The notes: generated by a model from the sequence alone, not told the origin. A stretch of DNA of 64,000 nucleotides from Eriocheir sinensis (GCF_024679095.1 NC_066509.1:13545042-13609041); one strand, 5' to 3'; numbered from the stretch's first letter, positions 37,692-49,516 are shown. Program-made: numbers and translations.

Positions 37692-37869
37692 CCCGGTAGC
37701 TGCGGGATCACGTTTCTTAAAGGGCCCTCTAAGCGAGAAAAGTGAAAAAAATTATTACTCGCACAAACCATTTCATAATGTATATCAACCTATTTGTGAT
37801 CAGTTTATGCATCATCCATTTTGTGGGGTTTATATCATTGCAAAAATTTGGCCTGTCGCTGCTACCGGG
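37692..37869. mobile_element. Short piggyBac-type MITE, 178 bp, TTAA target duplication
   Basis: Terminal inverted repeats CCCGGTAGCTGCG and CGCTGCTACCGGG, flanked by TTAA at 37688-37691 and 37870-37873. It shares the TTAA/CCC signature with the elements at 33637 and 47645 but has different termini, so it belongs to a separate family. Confidence 0.8.
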
Positions 37870-37883
37870 TTAAGTTCACTTAC

Positions 37884-38016
37884 TTGATTATGTTCTTTAA
37901 TTTCACTGTTGCTGATGAAGTGGGAACTAGTCTTAATTTCAACATTACTGCTGCTTTCAGTGTGGTGTGATGAGCTGTACTGTGGGCCCTGCCAAGCATA
38001 GCCATCCTTCAACAAA
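37884..38016 (-). CDS. Possible minus-strand exon, unrecognised
   Basis: On the minus strand a CCACAG acceptor and an AATCAA/GTAAGTG donor bracket 44 open codons with plausible composition (LLKDGYAWQGPQYSSSHHTE onward). Plus-strand readings of the same DNA are also partly open, and no partner exon is known, so this may be chance. Confidence 0.22.
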
Positions 38017-38699
38017 CTGTGGTTTCAGTCAAAGCTTGTGACATTCCTTCAGGTGTTACAGACCACCAACAAGCACCCTGGATGGTGAGACAGATGCCTT
38101 GTATACACAGTGGTGGAAGATAATCCAGCCATCCATCAGTCAAACTTCAGCGGTCATCTGTTCCATTCTGCTGGAGGAGGAGAGATTTCACCTGAAGAAT
38201 CATTGATTCCCTAGACTTCGACTGAGAAAATGTGTTTAGTTTTGCTGGCTTACATAGCATGACAGAATTTGATTTGTGTATAAACACTAAAGAACTTAAT
38301 TACCTAATGTTCAGTAAGCTGCAAACTTTAAGTACATCTAAGATACACCCATAAATGTCTTTTAGCACTAGATGCTCAAAGTTGCATAAAACCTGGCAAC
38401 AAATGTTTTATTTATTTAATAGAATTTGCAATATTGAATTGCATATTTATTAAAACAAGTAATTATGTAACTTGAAACTGCCATTAAAGAAATATTTTGC
38501 TTATTTAGAGGTTTTACTGTACTAAACTTATGAATAGAGGAAAACTTTTAAGTTGAAAAAATATATTACCTTTGACTTCAAATATTTGAAGTGGAAAAAG
38601 TAATAGATGAACAGTCATCCCTTTTTAATCTTGAAATATTTGAATACAAAACTACTTTAGACTTGAAATACGGGGAATAAAAGACAATTACCTCTGAAG

Positions 38700-39140
38700 G
38701 AGAAAACTATGTAAATAATTGTAACTTTTGAATCTTAATGTCAGCCATCTGGTTCACTTGTTGCCACAAATCTATCTCATCAAATCCTCTCTTTATATGG
38801 TATAAATTTCCAAGTAGTACTTGGATCATATTGGTCATTCTTCTATGTATTGCCTCGAGGGAATCTATACAACTTGTAATAGTGGCACCAAAAATGAACA
38901 CCAACTGGACCCAGATACACTTTGAGGATAATTTATTTGGTCCAGTTGCTAACACTTCTAGAAATAAAGCTCAAGACTATTTGCAGAGTGATTTTTAGTC
39001 ACACACCAAAATCCTTTTTGCAGCTGATGTGACCAAGAACTTATCTAATGTGTAGTTACTTTGGAGGTTATTTCTTCCTACACCTAGGCTGCTGTATTTG
39101 TCAGTGATGAACTACATCTGCTTGATTTATTTACAGTATG
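38700..39140 (-). mobile_element. Decayed CR1-like LINE fragment, minus
   Basis: The minus strand reads, across frames, as a degraded form of the common LINE block in which a V(Q)FWSPH-like motif is followed by RRMTNMIQVL, HIKRGFDEIDL and QVNQMADIKI. Ends are not defined. Confidence 0.4.
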
Positions 39141-39323
39141 GTTACATTTCTTGTTTAGTAATCATTAGACAAGATTTACCTTTAATGAACCCATGCTGGA
39201 AGCCATTGATCAAGTTATATTTCTAGATGGTCACAGATAATTCTAACAATAAATGACAATTTTCTTATAATTTGACATTTTATATTAATCCCCCCCCCCC
39301 CCCCTCTTAGATACCAGCACAGC

Positions 39324-39853
39324 CATGGAGGTAAAATTGGTGGAGTAGCCATCAGCCCAATTAAGTAAATCCGCCTGAGCTGTCATTTTTGTGGCCAGGT
39401 GTCAGGTGTTGTCAGGTCAGGCTCCCTCTTACTGGGCTCGGCCAGGCTCGCCCACCTGGTTTTCCGCAAGGCCTACGAGAGGCCTACGAGGTCTTGATTT
39501 CCGCCGCTGTATGGATTGATCGTAGTAGACATTTTTAATTCAGATAAAGCTGCAGCCAAGTCCTATTTATAAGTGAGGTCTTGGAAGTGAGGTTTTCAAG
39601 TTATGTCTATCCTTTAAGTTTTACAAAAATATCTTGGTAATATAAAAGGTATTTTTGAAATATATACCGCATCAATAAATGAACGGTGATAAAAAACACC
39701 ACCATCATAATGGATGAGACGGGGTCTGGAGGTAGTGGGCGTGAGTTCTCTGCATATCCCCCATCTTTTGGCCGTAAATTTGACAGTTCGTCGGCTTCAC
39801 CTCAATGAATGGGATTAGCGGGCCGTGTCGACTCCACCAATTCTACCTCCATG
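39324..39853. mobile_element. hAT-type MITE, 530 bp, perfect 8-bp target duplication
   Basis: Left end CATGGAGGTAAAATTGGTGG and right end, reverse-complemented, CATGGAGGTAGAATTGGTGG differ at one position in 20, and the similarity goes on as GAGT. The flanks are AGCACAGC at 39316-39323 and 39854-39861, an exact 8-bp duplication, the established hAT target length; CA at the tip also fits hAT. No transposase frame inside. Confidence 0.88.
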
Positions 39854-39898
39854 AGCACAGCATTTGGCTTTTTCCATTCTATTCTGGTGTTGAGATTT

Positions 39899-40670
39899 TT
39901 AAATGCTGGCCAACGGTTTGGAAATTTTATCCCTAGCTTTCTTTAATACATGCGAGAAAATATCTATCTGAACCAAGTAACTTAGTTTTCTTAATCTTAT
40001 CTTTTTAATGACTACTACATTTATACTCAAATACCGTAACCTATTCTTTCCAACATTTACTTCCATCTTCCTCCTCTTACACACCCTGTCAAGTTCATCC
40101 ACAATCTTCTGCAGTATCCTCTGTCACTTTTTGCCTAAAAGTGACTAAAACTCCAAGCTGCAAATAGGCCTGTCACCCTGGATTGCTCATACCACTTATT
40201 TTCATCCTTGTGCTCAACTCCTATACTTTGGATTTCACTTCCCTTATACAACCATACATTCAAACAAACAACCCTAGCTAAACATCCCGGTCTCACACCC
40301 ATGCCAACCGCAAAACTCCCTTCCCATTCAAGCTTACAGAGGCACCGGCATCCTTGTGGAAAGACTCGATCCCCTTAGGAAATGCTCTCACACACTATAT
40401 ACATCCTAGACATCCTAAAAACTCTTCCCGTCAGCCTTGTCACAGGCCTTCTCCACAAACAGCTTCCTATCCTTCTCTTGGTACTTTTCAACCATCATTT
40501 TCAGTGCAGTTCAACTTCTATCCACACGTTCCCTCCCGTTTCTCAGGCCTCATTGTTCATTGCCATTTTTTTAAGGATATTTTCATCCTCTACTTTAAAA
40601 CCCTCCTATTATTTGAAACCTTTCCATATATCTTACCTATTGCACTGAGTACATTTCTTTCCTTATAACT
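39899..40670 (-). mobile_element. Degenerate LINE RT fragment, minus
   Basis: The minus-strand frame at 39899-40102 reads MDELDRVCKRRKMEVNVGKN then R-YLSINV, the region right after the RT catalytic box in a common invertebrate LINE family. Upstream minus-strand sequence to about 40660 carries degraded RT pieces. It begins 45 bases beyond the hAT MITE. Confidence 0.55.
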
Positions 40671-40859
40671 TCCTTTCCGTTTTTACAGTGGCACAATGGT
40701 GGCATTTCTCAATTTACGGCTTAGCATCTCGCCCGGCTCCCATGCTATATTACATATTCACAACCCAATCCACAACACACCTGCTCCGTAGTTCAGCATA
40801 TATGCTGTTATGTGCCATCAATGTAAGGGAAATGCAAGAGGAGCGTAAGAATCGCAGGT

Positions 40860-41800
40860 AAGGAATAGGGAACATGGAGGAAAGAAGATGGAAATATGGA
40901 AACATGGAAATGCAGGCAACAGAAAGCCTATTGGCTCATTACGAGGTTGCCAGCTTTGGTGATTTAATCTGCTCGATAGCCACTTGGGGCCTGGGGAGCA
41001 GATGAAAGCACCTCGACATTGAGGAGCAGATGAAAAGCACCTCGATATTCAGTTCACTCCTGACGCAGCGAAGTGACGGTCGATTCTATATTTGAGGGAG
41101 TTGATGATATTCGCATTTACTACTTCTGAAGGAAGATTGTTCCAGTGACGGATGATTCGGTTTGAAAATATGACGGATGATTCGGTTTGAAAATGACGAA
41201 TGATTCGGTTTGAAAATGACGAATGATTCGGTTTGAATGGTATGGGAAAGGTTTGGAGGTATGGTTAACGGTAAGAAGATGAGGCAAAGAAGAATAAGAA
41301 AGTAAGGAATAGAAGGTAAGGTAAGGCATTGTAGTGTATGGCTTTGCATGATGAGGCTGCTGACTTTGAGAGAACAATATGGCATTTGAGGCAAGGCAGG
41401 CTGAGAGCAGGAGGATGTGGAGAGGAGGGGCAAGTAAAGAGGAAGGGAAGTAAAGTAACTGGCACGTTCTGTCTGAGTCTCAATCTGTCAAACTTGCTTT
41501 AAAATCATTTAAGTTTATTGAGTGGACAACCTTTTTATCCAGGCTGTTCCATTGATTCGTGCATCTGAATAATTGAATTTCTTTTCACATCCTGTAGCTG
41601 CTTAGGCTACCTATCCCATACAAGCAGATCCTCTATGTACTGTACACACCCTTCACCACCCTGGACACTGCAATTGTCACCTCTTCTTTGAGGACGGCAG
41701 CCCTAACTTTTCCAGTCTTATCTGCTGGTACGTTGTCTGTTATATGCTTAAACCAGCTGGTTACTGCTCTTTATATTCTTTAGGTCTTATCTATGTTTTT
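40860..41800 (-). mobile_element. Degenerate LINE 3' end(s), minus, with internal 21-bp tandem repeat
   Basis: Minus strand around 41020-41160 reads RIIRHWNNLPSEVVNANIIN then SLKYRIDRHFAASGVN, the C-terminal block of CR1-like LINEs. Upstream, GATTCGGTTTGAAAATGACG-type units (21-23 bp, four copies at 41147-41238) duplicate the codons for SNRIIRH. The stretch 41500-41800 looks like an older related fragment. Confidence 0.6.
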
Positions 41801-42346
41801 TTTTAGTACGAGAATCATACTACTACCGCAAAATCCACCCTGGGTCTAAGTAATGCTTGTCAACATCTCCAATAATCTAGCTAAAATGTGTTTTTCATTA
41901 AACAAGTTATTCTGGACCAATAATCAACTAACAGAACCCCACCTAAATCTAACGGATAATAACCTATCGTCGTTGTATTAGTCACTGAAATAGTGTGGGT
42001 GCGGGGGGCTGCGTGCGCGAGTTCTGTTCAGAACACGATATGACAAACATTAAAAAAAAAAGATGTACTTTTCATTGCTATTTCCACATTCATTTTGACC
42101 TAAATAAACTTTAAAGGTGAAAGAAAATTGAACCCAGATCCAGTCATAAAATACATTGCCCCATTTTCTTGCAACAAACACTAATAAAGGACTTACTACT
42201 GCCACCCCACCATTACCACAACTACTACTAGACGCCCTGCTATCCCTTATAAATTAGTAGTAGTAAGGGAAATAACTAAATAACTAAAATGTATAGAGAC
42301 TTTCAGTATATAAACATCGCCATGACAGTTGGTCTCCTTACCTCAC
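41801..42346. other. Unassigned intergenic sequence
   Basis: No gene or repeat structure recognised; a GCGGGGGGCTGCGTGCGCG patch lies near 42001. Confidence 0.4.
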
Positions 42347-42383
42347 CCGTGGTCTCCTTCCCCTCTCCCCGCGCCTCCTCCAT
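42347..42383 (-). CDS. Possible first coding exon on minus strand
   Basis: On the minus strand TCAGTGCCATGG gives a good initiation context, followed by 12 codons (MEEARGEGKETT) and the donor ACGG/GTGAGG in phase 1. The region is GC-richer than its surroundings. There is no downstream exon I can attach with confidence. Confidence 0.2.
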
Positions 42384-42689
42384 GGCACTGACGCCTTCTC
42401 CAGACATCCGAACAGGCGTGGAGGACGTGACACAACTTGGCGCTCAGTGTTGGGCATAAAATACACAAAATTACAGAGGTGCATGGGTTAAAATAGTTCG
42501 TTATTTTATCATTACTACTTGTTTGATCCGCTTCCCAGGTGCGTTTTATTGATTAATTTAATCTCTAAAAATCTTATCTCTGATAGTTTGTAGATGCCTT
42601 TTGGTGTAGATGGGTGACAATTGGAAAAAAAATAGCAGGTTCGATTATGAAATACGTGGTGTGTATAGTATGTGTTAAGACCTAGGTAC

Positions 42690-43080
42690 AAAAAATTGCG
42701 TCAAACATTAAATTCTCGGAGTTATGCATTGATGCAGCGAATAAAGCGAACAAAATGTTGGATTCCATTGATATAAACTTTTAATTCAGTAATAAGGATT
42801 CAGCTGTAGCCTACAAGAGTTTAGTTAAACCCCATATATTATATTCAGCGCAGTTCTGGTCTCCCCACCATGCGAATGACATTGCTAAATTAGGAGTTCA
42901 GCGCGGGTCAAATAAGATGATCTCCTTATGCAACAAACTTTACGAAGGAAGGCTTTCATCTCTAAATATGTCTTCTCTTGAAAAGCGTCGCCTCCGAGGA
43001 ACGCTGATCGAATGTTTCAAAATACTCTATTCTTTCACAAATGTTGACAAATTAAAATTATTTATGATCGATGACACGAC
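42690..43080 (+). mobile_element. Decayed CR1-like LINE fragment, plus
   Basis: Reads CIDAANKANKMLDSIDINF, one stop, then DSAVAYKSLVKPHILYSAQF-WSPHHANDI, MISLCNKLYEGRLSSLNMSS and LEKRRLRGTLIECFKIL. This is the standard C-terminal region of CR1-like LINEs, with a nearly open frame. Confidence 0.65.
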
Positions 43081-44470
43081 TCAAAACAAGAAATAATGGA
43101 ACAAAACAAAATCAAACTAATAAAAATCAGACCAAATTAAGTTTTCATCACCAAGTTTGTAGCACGAGAAGGGAATAACACCCCGCCTTCAATGATTCAG
43201 TCGGTACGATTGACCCATTTAAAACAAACTCGACCGCCATTTCCTTAACCTTAAGGGGATTGCATAGCATTCAGATACCAAAAATGATTCACGAAGTCGA
43301 TTCTAGATTCTGGCATGTATAGGTAGCTGCAGGCATCAGCAATGCCAGGCGTATGCTTATTTCTTATATGGCGCGTATTTAAATGTCCCGACAGGGATTT
43401 AAATGGATCAGCTGAATGGGAGCGTTGCCATATCATGTAGTGAAGATTTTGGTTTATTTTTTTTCATAATTTTTCTTACTCTATCCAAAACCAAACTCGT
43501 TCTGGTTGATGTGCGATATGTTGGGCTTGTGAAGTGAAGCTCTTCCCTCTTCGTCGAAGCGTCGCTTAGAGAGTGTTTCCGTTGAAGGGTATGCGCCGTC
43601 CCTAATTTTTTTCCCCCTTCGAAGCTATCTTTCCGTGTAGTGTTGGTACTGTTGCAAATCAAACAAACGTTGAAAACCGAAACCTTAATGCAATTTAGGT
43701 ACATTTCTATAATGGATTATATAGTGTGGCTAATATTTATGTAAACAGTGCTTGATACAGTGACATACATTATATATAGCAGAAATTTCACATTGATGCA
43801 TTTAATTGGTTGGTACCCGTGGCTATGTTTGCTTCGCTTTCATCTCATCCTGTTACCTGTGGGCGGAGCTTAGGAGACCTCGTTAGAATAAACTGCTTTT
43901 ATTTTCTTTATTTTCCTCCTGTTCCATGAGACATCTCTTCCTCCCTTCGTTATTTCTCCCTTGTAAATATATTTTTAACTAGCCTTAGAGCTCCTATCAG
44001 TGGGTGGAAAATGGTATCATCTATATTGCTGAGCTTTGCTAAGCTCCACCCACAGGTGACGTCACGAGTTTGGAGATTGGCTGTGGGAAGCCCAGTACGG
44101 AGTACCACATACCACCACATATTCATACAGACTTGGGAAACAAGCGCCCGGAGGCCGAAGCCTGTTAGTCCGTCACTTTAAAATTCATCCCAGCAATCTT
44201 ATTTCATGCTTATGGTTCGAAGTGCCCGCCCTACAAACGCTCAAAAAAGAGAACTGTTGTGAATAGTTGAGACTGAAGAGCGGGGCGTCCTGGTTGAGAG
44301 GTGCTTTCCAGTGTTGGCTTAAATTATCATAGGAACCGTGAAGTCTTGAATAAACAGAAAAATATTGTTTCGCGCATTGTATAACTTTTTATATAAGGGC
44401 TAGAAAATTTAAATTGTTCTTATATCCAATTAATAATACAGCAACATGGAAAAAAATTGTAATAAAGCAT
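43081..44470. other. Unassigned intergenic sequence with one inverted repeat
   Basis: ACCTGTGGGCGGAGCTTAG at 43855 and its near-perfect reverse complement CTAAGCTCCACCCACAGGT at about 44038 face each other 165 bases apart. No target duplication could be defined. Otherwise nothing recognised. Confidence 0.45.
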
Positions 44471-44670
44471 TGAATGTGCGAAGATATTAGCGAAGAGCGG
44501 GCCTTCACCGCCTCTTCGTCAAGGGAGGAAATTAGTTCATTTCTTTCCCGCTCGCCGCTTCGCGCGCTGCATCAAAGACACTCCTCGTCACTGAGAATAC
44601 CGTTTGGTCCACGAAGCCTTGTTTCCTCGCGTGAAGGGGGAAAAGATAGTTTGAGAATTCCAGCGTCAGT

Positions 44671-45024
44671 GTGGCAGAAATGATCACAGCCAAGAACAGC
44701 ATCAAGGGACGTACACAGAACATCAGTGAATCGTTCCATTTTAAACTCGGGAAGAAGAGCATGAAAGTCAAGTTTCAAGGCAGCAAGAAGGTGCAGTATG
44801 TATTCAGGATGGCAGCGCTGGAGCACAACTGTGGGTACAAAGCTGGTTCTCTTCTCGATAAGATCCGGGGAGGAGAGTTTGCTGCAAGAGGACTGGACTT
44901 ACAAGAAGAACGCCTAACAAGCTCTGCCAAGAGACCACTACGAAGGATAAAGAGAGGAAAAGTTAAAGACAAGGAAAGTGACTGTTCCTGGTGGATACTA
45001 GCAGGGTACCATACAGTACGGTAG
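44671..45024 (+). pseudogene. Transposase-like fragment (unclassified)
   Basis: An open frame of 117 codons, Lys/Arg-rich, contains NISESFHFKLGKKSMKVKF and RMAALEHNCGYKAGSLLDKI. The pattern of an N-x-x-E-S-F-H start, a gap, a Lys-rich strand and a C-terminal A-x-x-x-x-N-G motif recalls the end of MULE/Kolobok-like transposases. It is followed 40 bases later by (CAA)n and an A tract at 45062-45100, which would instead suit a retroposed transcript. I cannot decide between the two. Confidence 0.3.
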
Positions 45025-45100
45025 CAACTGGAGAGTAGGCCTACTGGGGAAACTCCGGTCAAACAACAACAACAACAAAAAAAAAAAAAAAAAAAAAAAA

Positions 45101-45951
45101 CGCACGTATCAAATCACTCCTTGGGCCGTGTGGAAGAGTTTGATACTCATAAAACAAAGTATGGAGCTCTATTTTAATTTGTATATAGTTTAATATATAA
45201 TATGACATTACCCTTTATTTCAACAGGCGCCACTGAAAAACGTTCTGGATACTTGAATTAAAAATGCTGTCTTTTTTTAATTAACAAATTTTTGATCTGT
45301 ATTATTTTGGAAACTACATTAAAAGAGCTATAAAACTTCTTAAGTATGATTTTCTGTGAAGTTAATTGTTATAGGAGTAAATCTTGACCAAAGTTTGAGG
45401 GCCGTTTTCTCGAATATAATTTTTTGACTGGTTTTGATGCTTCTTTGAGTAATAAATAAGTTTTTTTTATCTTTAACCAATTTTAAATTTGTTAAGTTTA
45501 TTTTGCAGAGTATGATATTCAGAAGATTTAGGCCTGGCAAGTTAATCATATTTAAAAAAAAAAGTATACCTGAATTTTTTTATTTATTTTTATTGTTTAT
45601 ATCTTAAAAAAGTTATCAATATTATAAACTTTACCCAGACCGTTTGATAGATATAGAAGTCATATTTAAAATGAGCTTTTGAAATATACAATATGAGTAT
45701 TAGGTAAAGCTTTATCATTTTTAAAAATTAATAATCAATAAAAAAAAAAATAGAATGGCTTGATATTTTGTCTGAAGCCTTTTTATGAGTCTCAACTTTG
45801 TATTATAGGGTCATGAAAATTGAACCATTCCTTTTATGTGCTGACCCGACATTCCCTGTAGCAGAAACTGTCATTTGTCTTGTAGTTTCACTTAGTTCTA
45901 AGTACAGACCACCTAGTCTGGACCATGTCTCTGTGGTTTGAATGTTTATGT

Positions 45952-45955
<4 letters not shown>
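45101..45955. other. AT-rich unassigned sequence
   Basis: No exon, RNA or repeat structure recognised. Confidence 0.4.

Positions 45956-46006
<51 letters not shown>
45956..46006. repeat. (CT)n microsatellite
   Basis: About 50 bases of CT. Confidence 0.97.
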
Positions 46007-46009
<3 letters not shown>

Positions 46010-46099
46010 CTATAGACAAGGAAAGTCTCCAAGAAAACTTGTATATAGTTTCAGCTTGGTCGGGAGATGCTCTTTAATACAGGTAAGGGTCAGGTTTTT

Positions 46100-46480
46100 C
46101 AAATTGGAACAAAAAATAGGATGTTCGATTACGAAATGTGTGGCGTGAAACCCAAGAGCGTAGTGTGTTGCTCGAGATGGTCATTTCACCGCACGGTTTG
46201 TTGCGCAAGGAAGAGTTCTTTGTTGGCCTAATACGTTGAATCTGCTAGTTTTGCAATGTCCTTAGCATGGCGAGGAGACCAAAATTCTACTACCTATTCT
46301 AAGTGGGGTCTCTAATCTATTTTACAGTGTTTGTATGAAATCTTTATTCATGAATGAAAAGTTTCTATTAATGAAGCCCAACATTGTTCGCTTTATTTGC
46401 TGCGTTAGTTCATGCTGTGCGAATCTGAGGTTTGACGCGTTTTTGATGCCCATATCCTTTTTTGATTTCTCTAGAAACTG
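46100..46480 (-). mobile_element. Decayed CR1-like LINE fragment, minus
   Basis: The plus strand around 46260-46310 reads as the complement of a WSPH-type block (GGAGACCAAAATTC), and the words AACATTGTTCGCTTTATTTG near 46380 are the reverse complement of the AAATAAAGCGAACAATGTT-like block of the plus copy at 42735. Heavily decayed. Confidence 0.4.
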
Positions 46481-47644
46481 ACTGAATGTTTGAAAAAAAA
46501 AAACTTTACATATGCGGACAAACAAAATTGTTCGATCGATGACTGTCACTACTACTATCACCACGAGAATCGCCAACCTCTTAAGAGCGAAAAAAATAGG
46601 TCCTAAAGCGTAAAGAAGAAAGCACATCAATGAGCACAACACACCAGCAATAAGTTCGGTCTTCGCAATGCGCCGTAACGAGGCCAAAACAAGCACTTAA
46701 TCCCTCGCAAGGTTATGAGGTAATTCGACCATTCACCACTTTCCCCAAGTACCTACCATTCACCTACCCATAGTATAATAGTTCATAGTAGAACCCATAT
46801 CATAATAATTGGTAAAGATTCGTATTAGGTCCGTGTCAGTATCTCATAATCTACTTTATGAAACATCAGTATCTCTTCATATATCGGTTAAGATTCGTTT
46901 TAGGTCCGTGCCAGTATCTCATTACCTACCTTATGAAACCTCAGTATCTCTTCATATATCTTTTCTACAAACCTTCAACAGTCATGGAAACGCTTTGAAA
47001 ATCCAATTCAATAACTTTTTTTTTTACTCCTGAAAATAGGGGATAATGTTTACGAAAGCGCGTCGCCTCCTCTGCTGGCCGCGGCGACGCTGCAGCGGGT
47101 GTTGCGAGAAATACCTCCTTGCTGAAATAAGTCACATATACATGGGGGGGGGGTTAGAAGGGGGGGTCGAGAGGGGCGCAGCCCCCCTGTGAGTAGGTCG
47201 TAAAGTTCGGTTGGAGTAGTTTAAATATTTTGCGGTTGCAGCGGCTGCGTGGTGTCGCCGCAGCAGAAGGCGACGCGCTTTCGTAAACATTATCCCCTAT
47301 TATCAAGAGTAAAAAAAAAGTCCTTTAATTTGATTTTCAAAGCGTTTACATGACTGTTTAAGTTTTGTAGAAAAGATATATGAAGAGATACTGAGGTTTC
47401 ATAAAGAAGATTATGAGATACTGGCACGGACCTAATACGAATCTTTACCCATATATCTTTTCTACAAATCTTCAACAGTCATGGAAACGCTTTGAAAATC
47501 CAATTCAAGGATTTTTTTTTACTCTTGAAAATAGGGGATAATGTTTACGAAAGCGCGTCGCCTCCTCTGCTGGCCGCGGCGACGCTGCAGCCGCCGCAGC
47601 CGCAAAATAGCTCGCAGAGGGCTTAGGGTCGGGAGCATATTTAA

Positions 47645-48933
47645 CCCTGGAACACTGAACCTGTTTCCCTGTTACACGGCCACTGAACGTGGGTAGTTTA
47701 TACCCGATTTTGGAAAATTAAAGAAAAATAGTAAATATACAAATTTATTAATCCTATCCCGTACACACTAAATATAATCCTCTTACTTAGTAATGAAACT
47801 ATTAAATTAGAAAACTTACTTTAAGAAACTTAAATTAAAAAGCAAAAAGAAAGGAATGTAAAAAAGTGAAAAATTTTGAATGTTTTTGCAAAAAAAATAA
47901 GCAAAAAGAAACCCTCCCATAAAAATCGCTCAGATGCTCCCACACGCTTCCAAGGATGTCAGGCTCTCATCCCAGGGGGTCATCAATGCACAGGCGATGC
48001 GGGAACTGTAGGGAAGAGAGTAGGAAAAACACCCTTTTTTTAGTGCACCAGAAATGACAAATTGTGGAATATAATGTGTTTTTTGCTTATAAAACCCATT
48101 GAAACTGTGTATAAAAGGCTACTAAGATACAATAAAGGCTTAGCCTGATGATCGCCCACACCAAGCATCTCCACTGGTGTCTATCCCTTGCAACCTCCTG
48201 TCATTGATGTTGAAACTTCCCACTTTTTTGAAGTACTTATTGAAATGGCTTATTATATTTTTTTTTTACATAACATAAACACTTTATCACACATCCGCAC
48301 TCAAAATCTTAGTTTTATATTTATTACCTACCTCAGCCTTAGAGGCAATCACAGCAGTAGGGGAAGTAGTGGCTCGGGCAGACAGGTTGGCGGCAGCTGT
48401 GACACCTGAAACGTGTCTTCTTGTCTGCCTTGGAGTCACACTTCGTGCAACGGACCATAGGGTTCCTCATCTCGGCTGCCGATGCTCCAGCACCTGCAGC
48501 TGTGCCAGAGGGGAGGTTGAGGGAGCACACCTGTCTTATGGCCAGCTTCACCTGGCGATGCTGAGACGGGTTGTTCATCCGTTCCCGCGCTGAGGGCTTG
48601 ATTAGTTGCAGGGCCAGTCCATGCATGAATTTTCTCCTGTGCAATTCCTTGCGTCCTAGCGTTGGATTATTTGCCTTGTATATAATCCAGGAGTTAATGA
48701 CACTTGCATTTTTCTATATACACTTATCACTGAACGTGGGTAAACGGTACCCGAACACGTCTGTAGCGCAAAATCCAGGCAGAGGAGTGGAGCGACGCGA
48801 CTTCCCCCTATAAACCCATAGGGTAGAATGAAGCTATACGGAGTCCCAGCGCGCTGGCTTGTGGGGAAGAGGGTGGAACACGAATGACGTCACCTACCCC
48901 GGGTAATCTATACCCACGTTCAGTGTTCCAGGG
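47645..48933 (-). mobile_element. Internally deleted piggyBac element, 1,289 bp, TTAA target duplication
   Basis: Terminal inverted repeats CCCTGGAACACTGAAC at the left and GTTCAGTGTTCCAGGG at the right are exact over 16 bases, flanked by TTAA at 47641-47644 and 48934-48937. Subterminal CACTGAACGTGGGTA occurs near both ends (47689 and 48727). A minus-strand remnant of transposase lies at 48339-48710. The uninterrupted arm at 47209-47236 shows the empty site AGTAGTTTAAATATT. Confidence 0.9.
48339..48710 (-). pseudogene. piggyBac transposase C-terminal remnant
   Basis: Reading left from about 48710: SVINSWIIYKANNP, LHRRKFMHGLALQLI, then a Gly/Ala linker and the cysteine-rich end RCTKCDSKADKKTRFRCHSC followed by PVCPSHYFPYCCDC and the stop. 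The INSWIIYK-type helix and the C-x2-C...RF-x-C-x2-C zinc-binding tail are established features of the piggyBac transposase end. The catalytic DDD region is absent, so this copy cannot be autonomous. Confidence 0.8.
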
Positions 48934-49516
48934 TTAAACTACTCCAACCGAACTTTACGACCTACTAACGGGGGTGCTGCGCCCCCCTCGACCCCCCCCT
49001 CATGTATATGTGACTTATTTCAGCAAGGAGGTATTTCTCGCAACACCCGCTGCAGCGTCGCCGCGGCTAGCAGAGGAGGCGACGCGCTTTCGTAAACATT
49101 ATCCCCTATTTTCAAGAGTAAAAAAAAAGTCCTTGAATTGGATTTTCAAAGCGTTTCCATGACTATTGAAGGTTTGTAGAAAAGATATATGAAGAGATAC
49201 TGAGGTTTCATAAGGTAGGTAATGAGATACTGGCACGGACCTAAAACGAATCTTAACCTAATAATTATTACATTTATCTGCCAATCCGAAAAAGCCTGAA
49301 TAGCTGTGTGGTTGCTTGCTGACTGACCCGGCGTTCTAACAAGTATATCAGAGGCGGTTTGTTGTTATTGATCGTGCACCTTTATTTTAGGCATTTTGAT
49401 AAGAATTTACTTACCGTATGTAGTGTTGAGCGGCGGGTAATACACGATCCCTCGTTGACCCTCACACCAAGAATGGTGGGGTGTGTGTGCGTGTGTGCGC
49501 GCAGGGTAACTACCTT

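Larger units (their letters stand above)
46811..49258. mobile_element. Double foldback DNA element with 8-bp target duplication
   Basis: Terminal inverted repeats GGTAAAGATTCGTATTAGGT and GGTTAAGATTCGTTTTAGGT (right end reversed) are flanked by TAATAATT at 46803-46810 and 49259-49266. Inside are four arms of the same about 330-bp sequence in orientation + - + -: 46886-47224, about 47260-47451, about 47452-47612 and 48934-49258. Arms contain CAGTATCTCTTCATATATC, AAAATAGGGGATAATGTTTA and the GC-rich CGCGTCGCCTCCTCTGCTGG. The third/fourth arm junction is split by a piggyBac copy. Superfamily unknown. Confidence 0.75.

Noticed and set aside
43855..44056. 20-bp inverted repeat as a MITE
   Set aside because: Similarity stops abruptly on both sides and no target duplication is visible; it may be chance or a decayed element.
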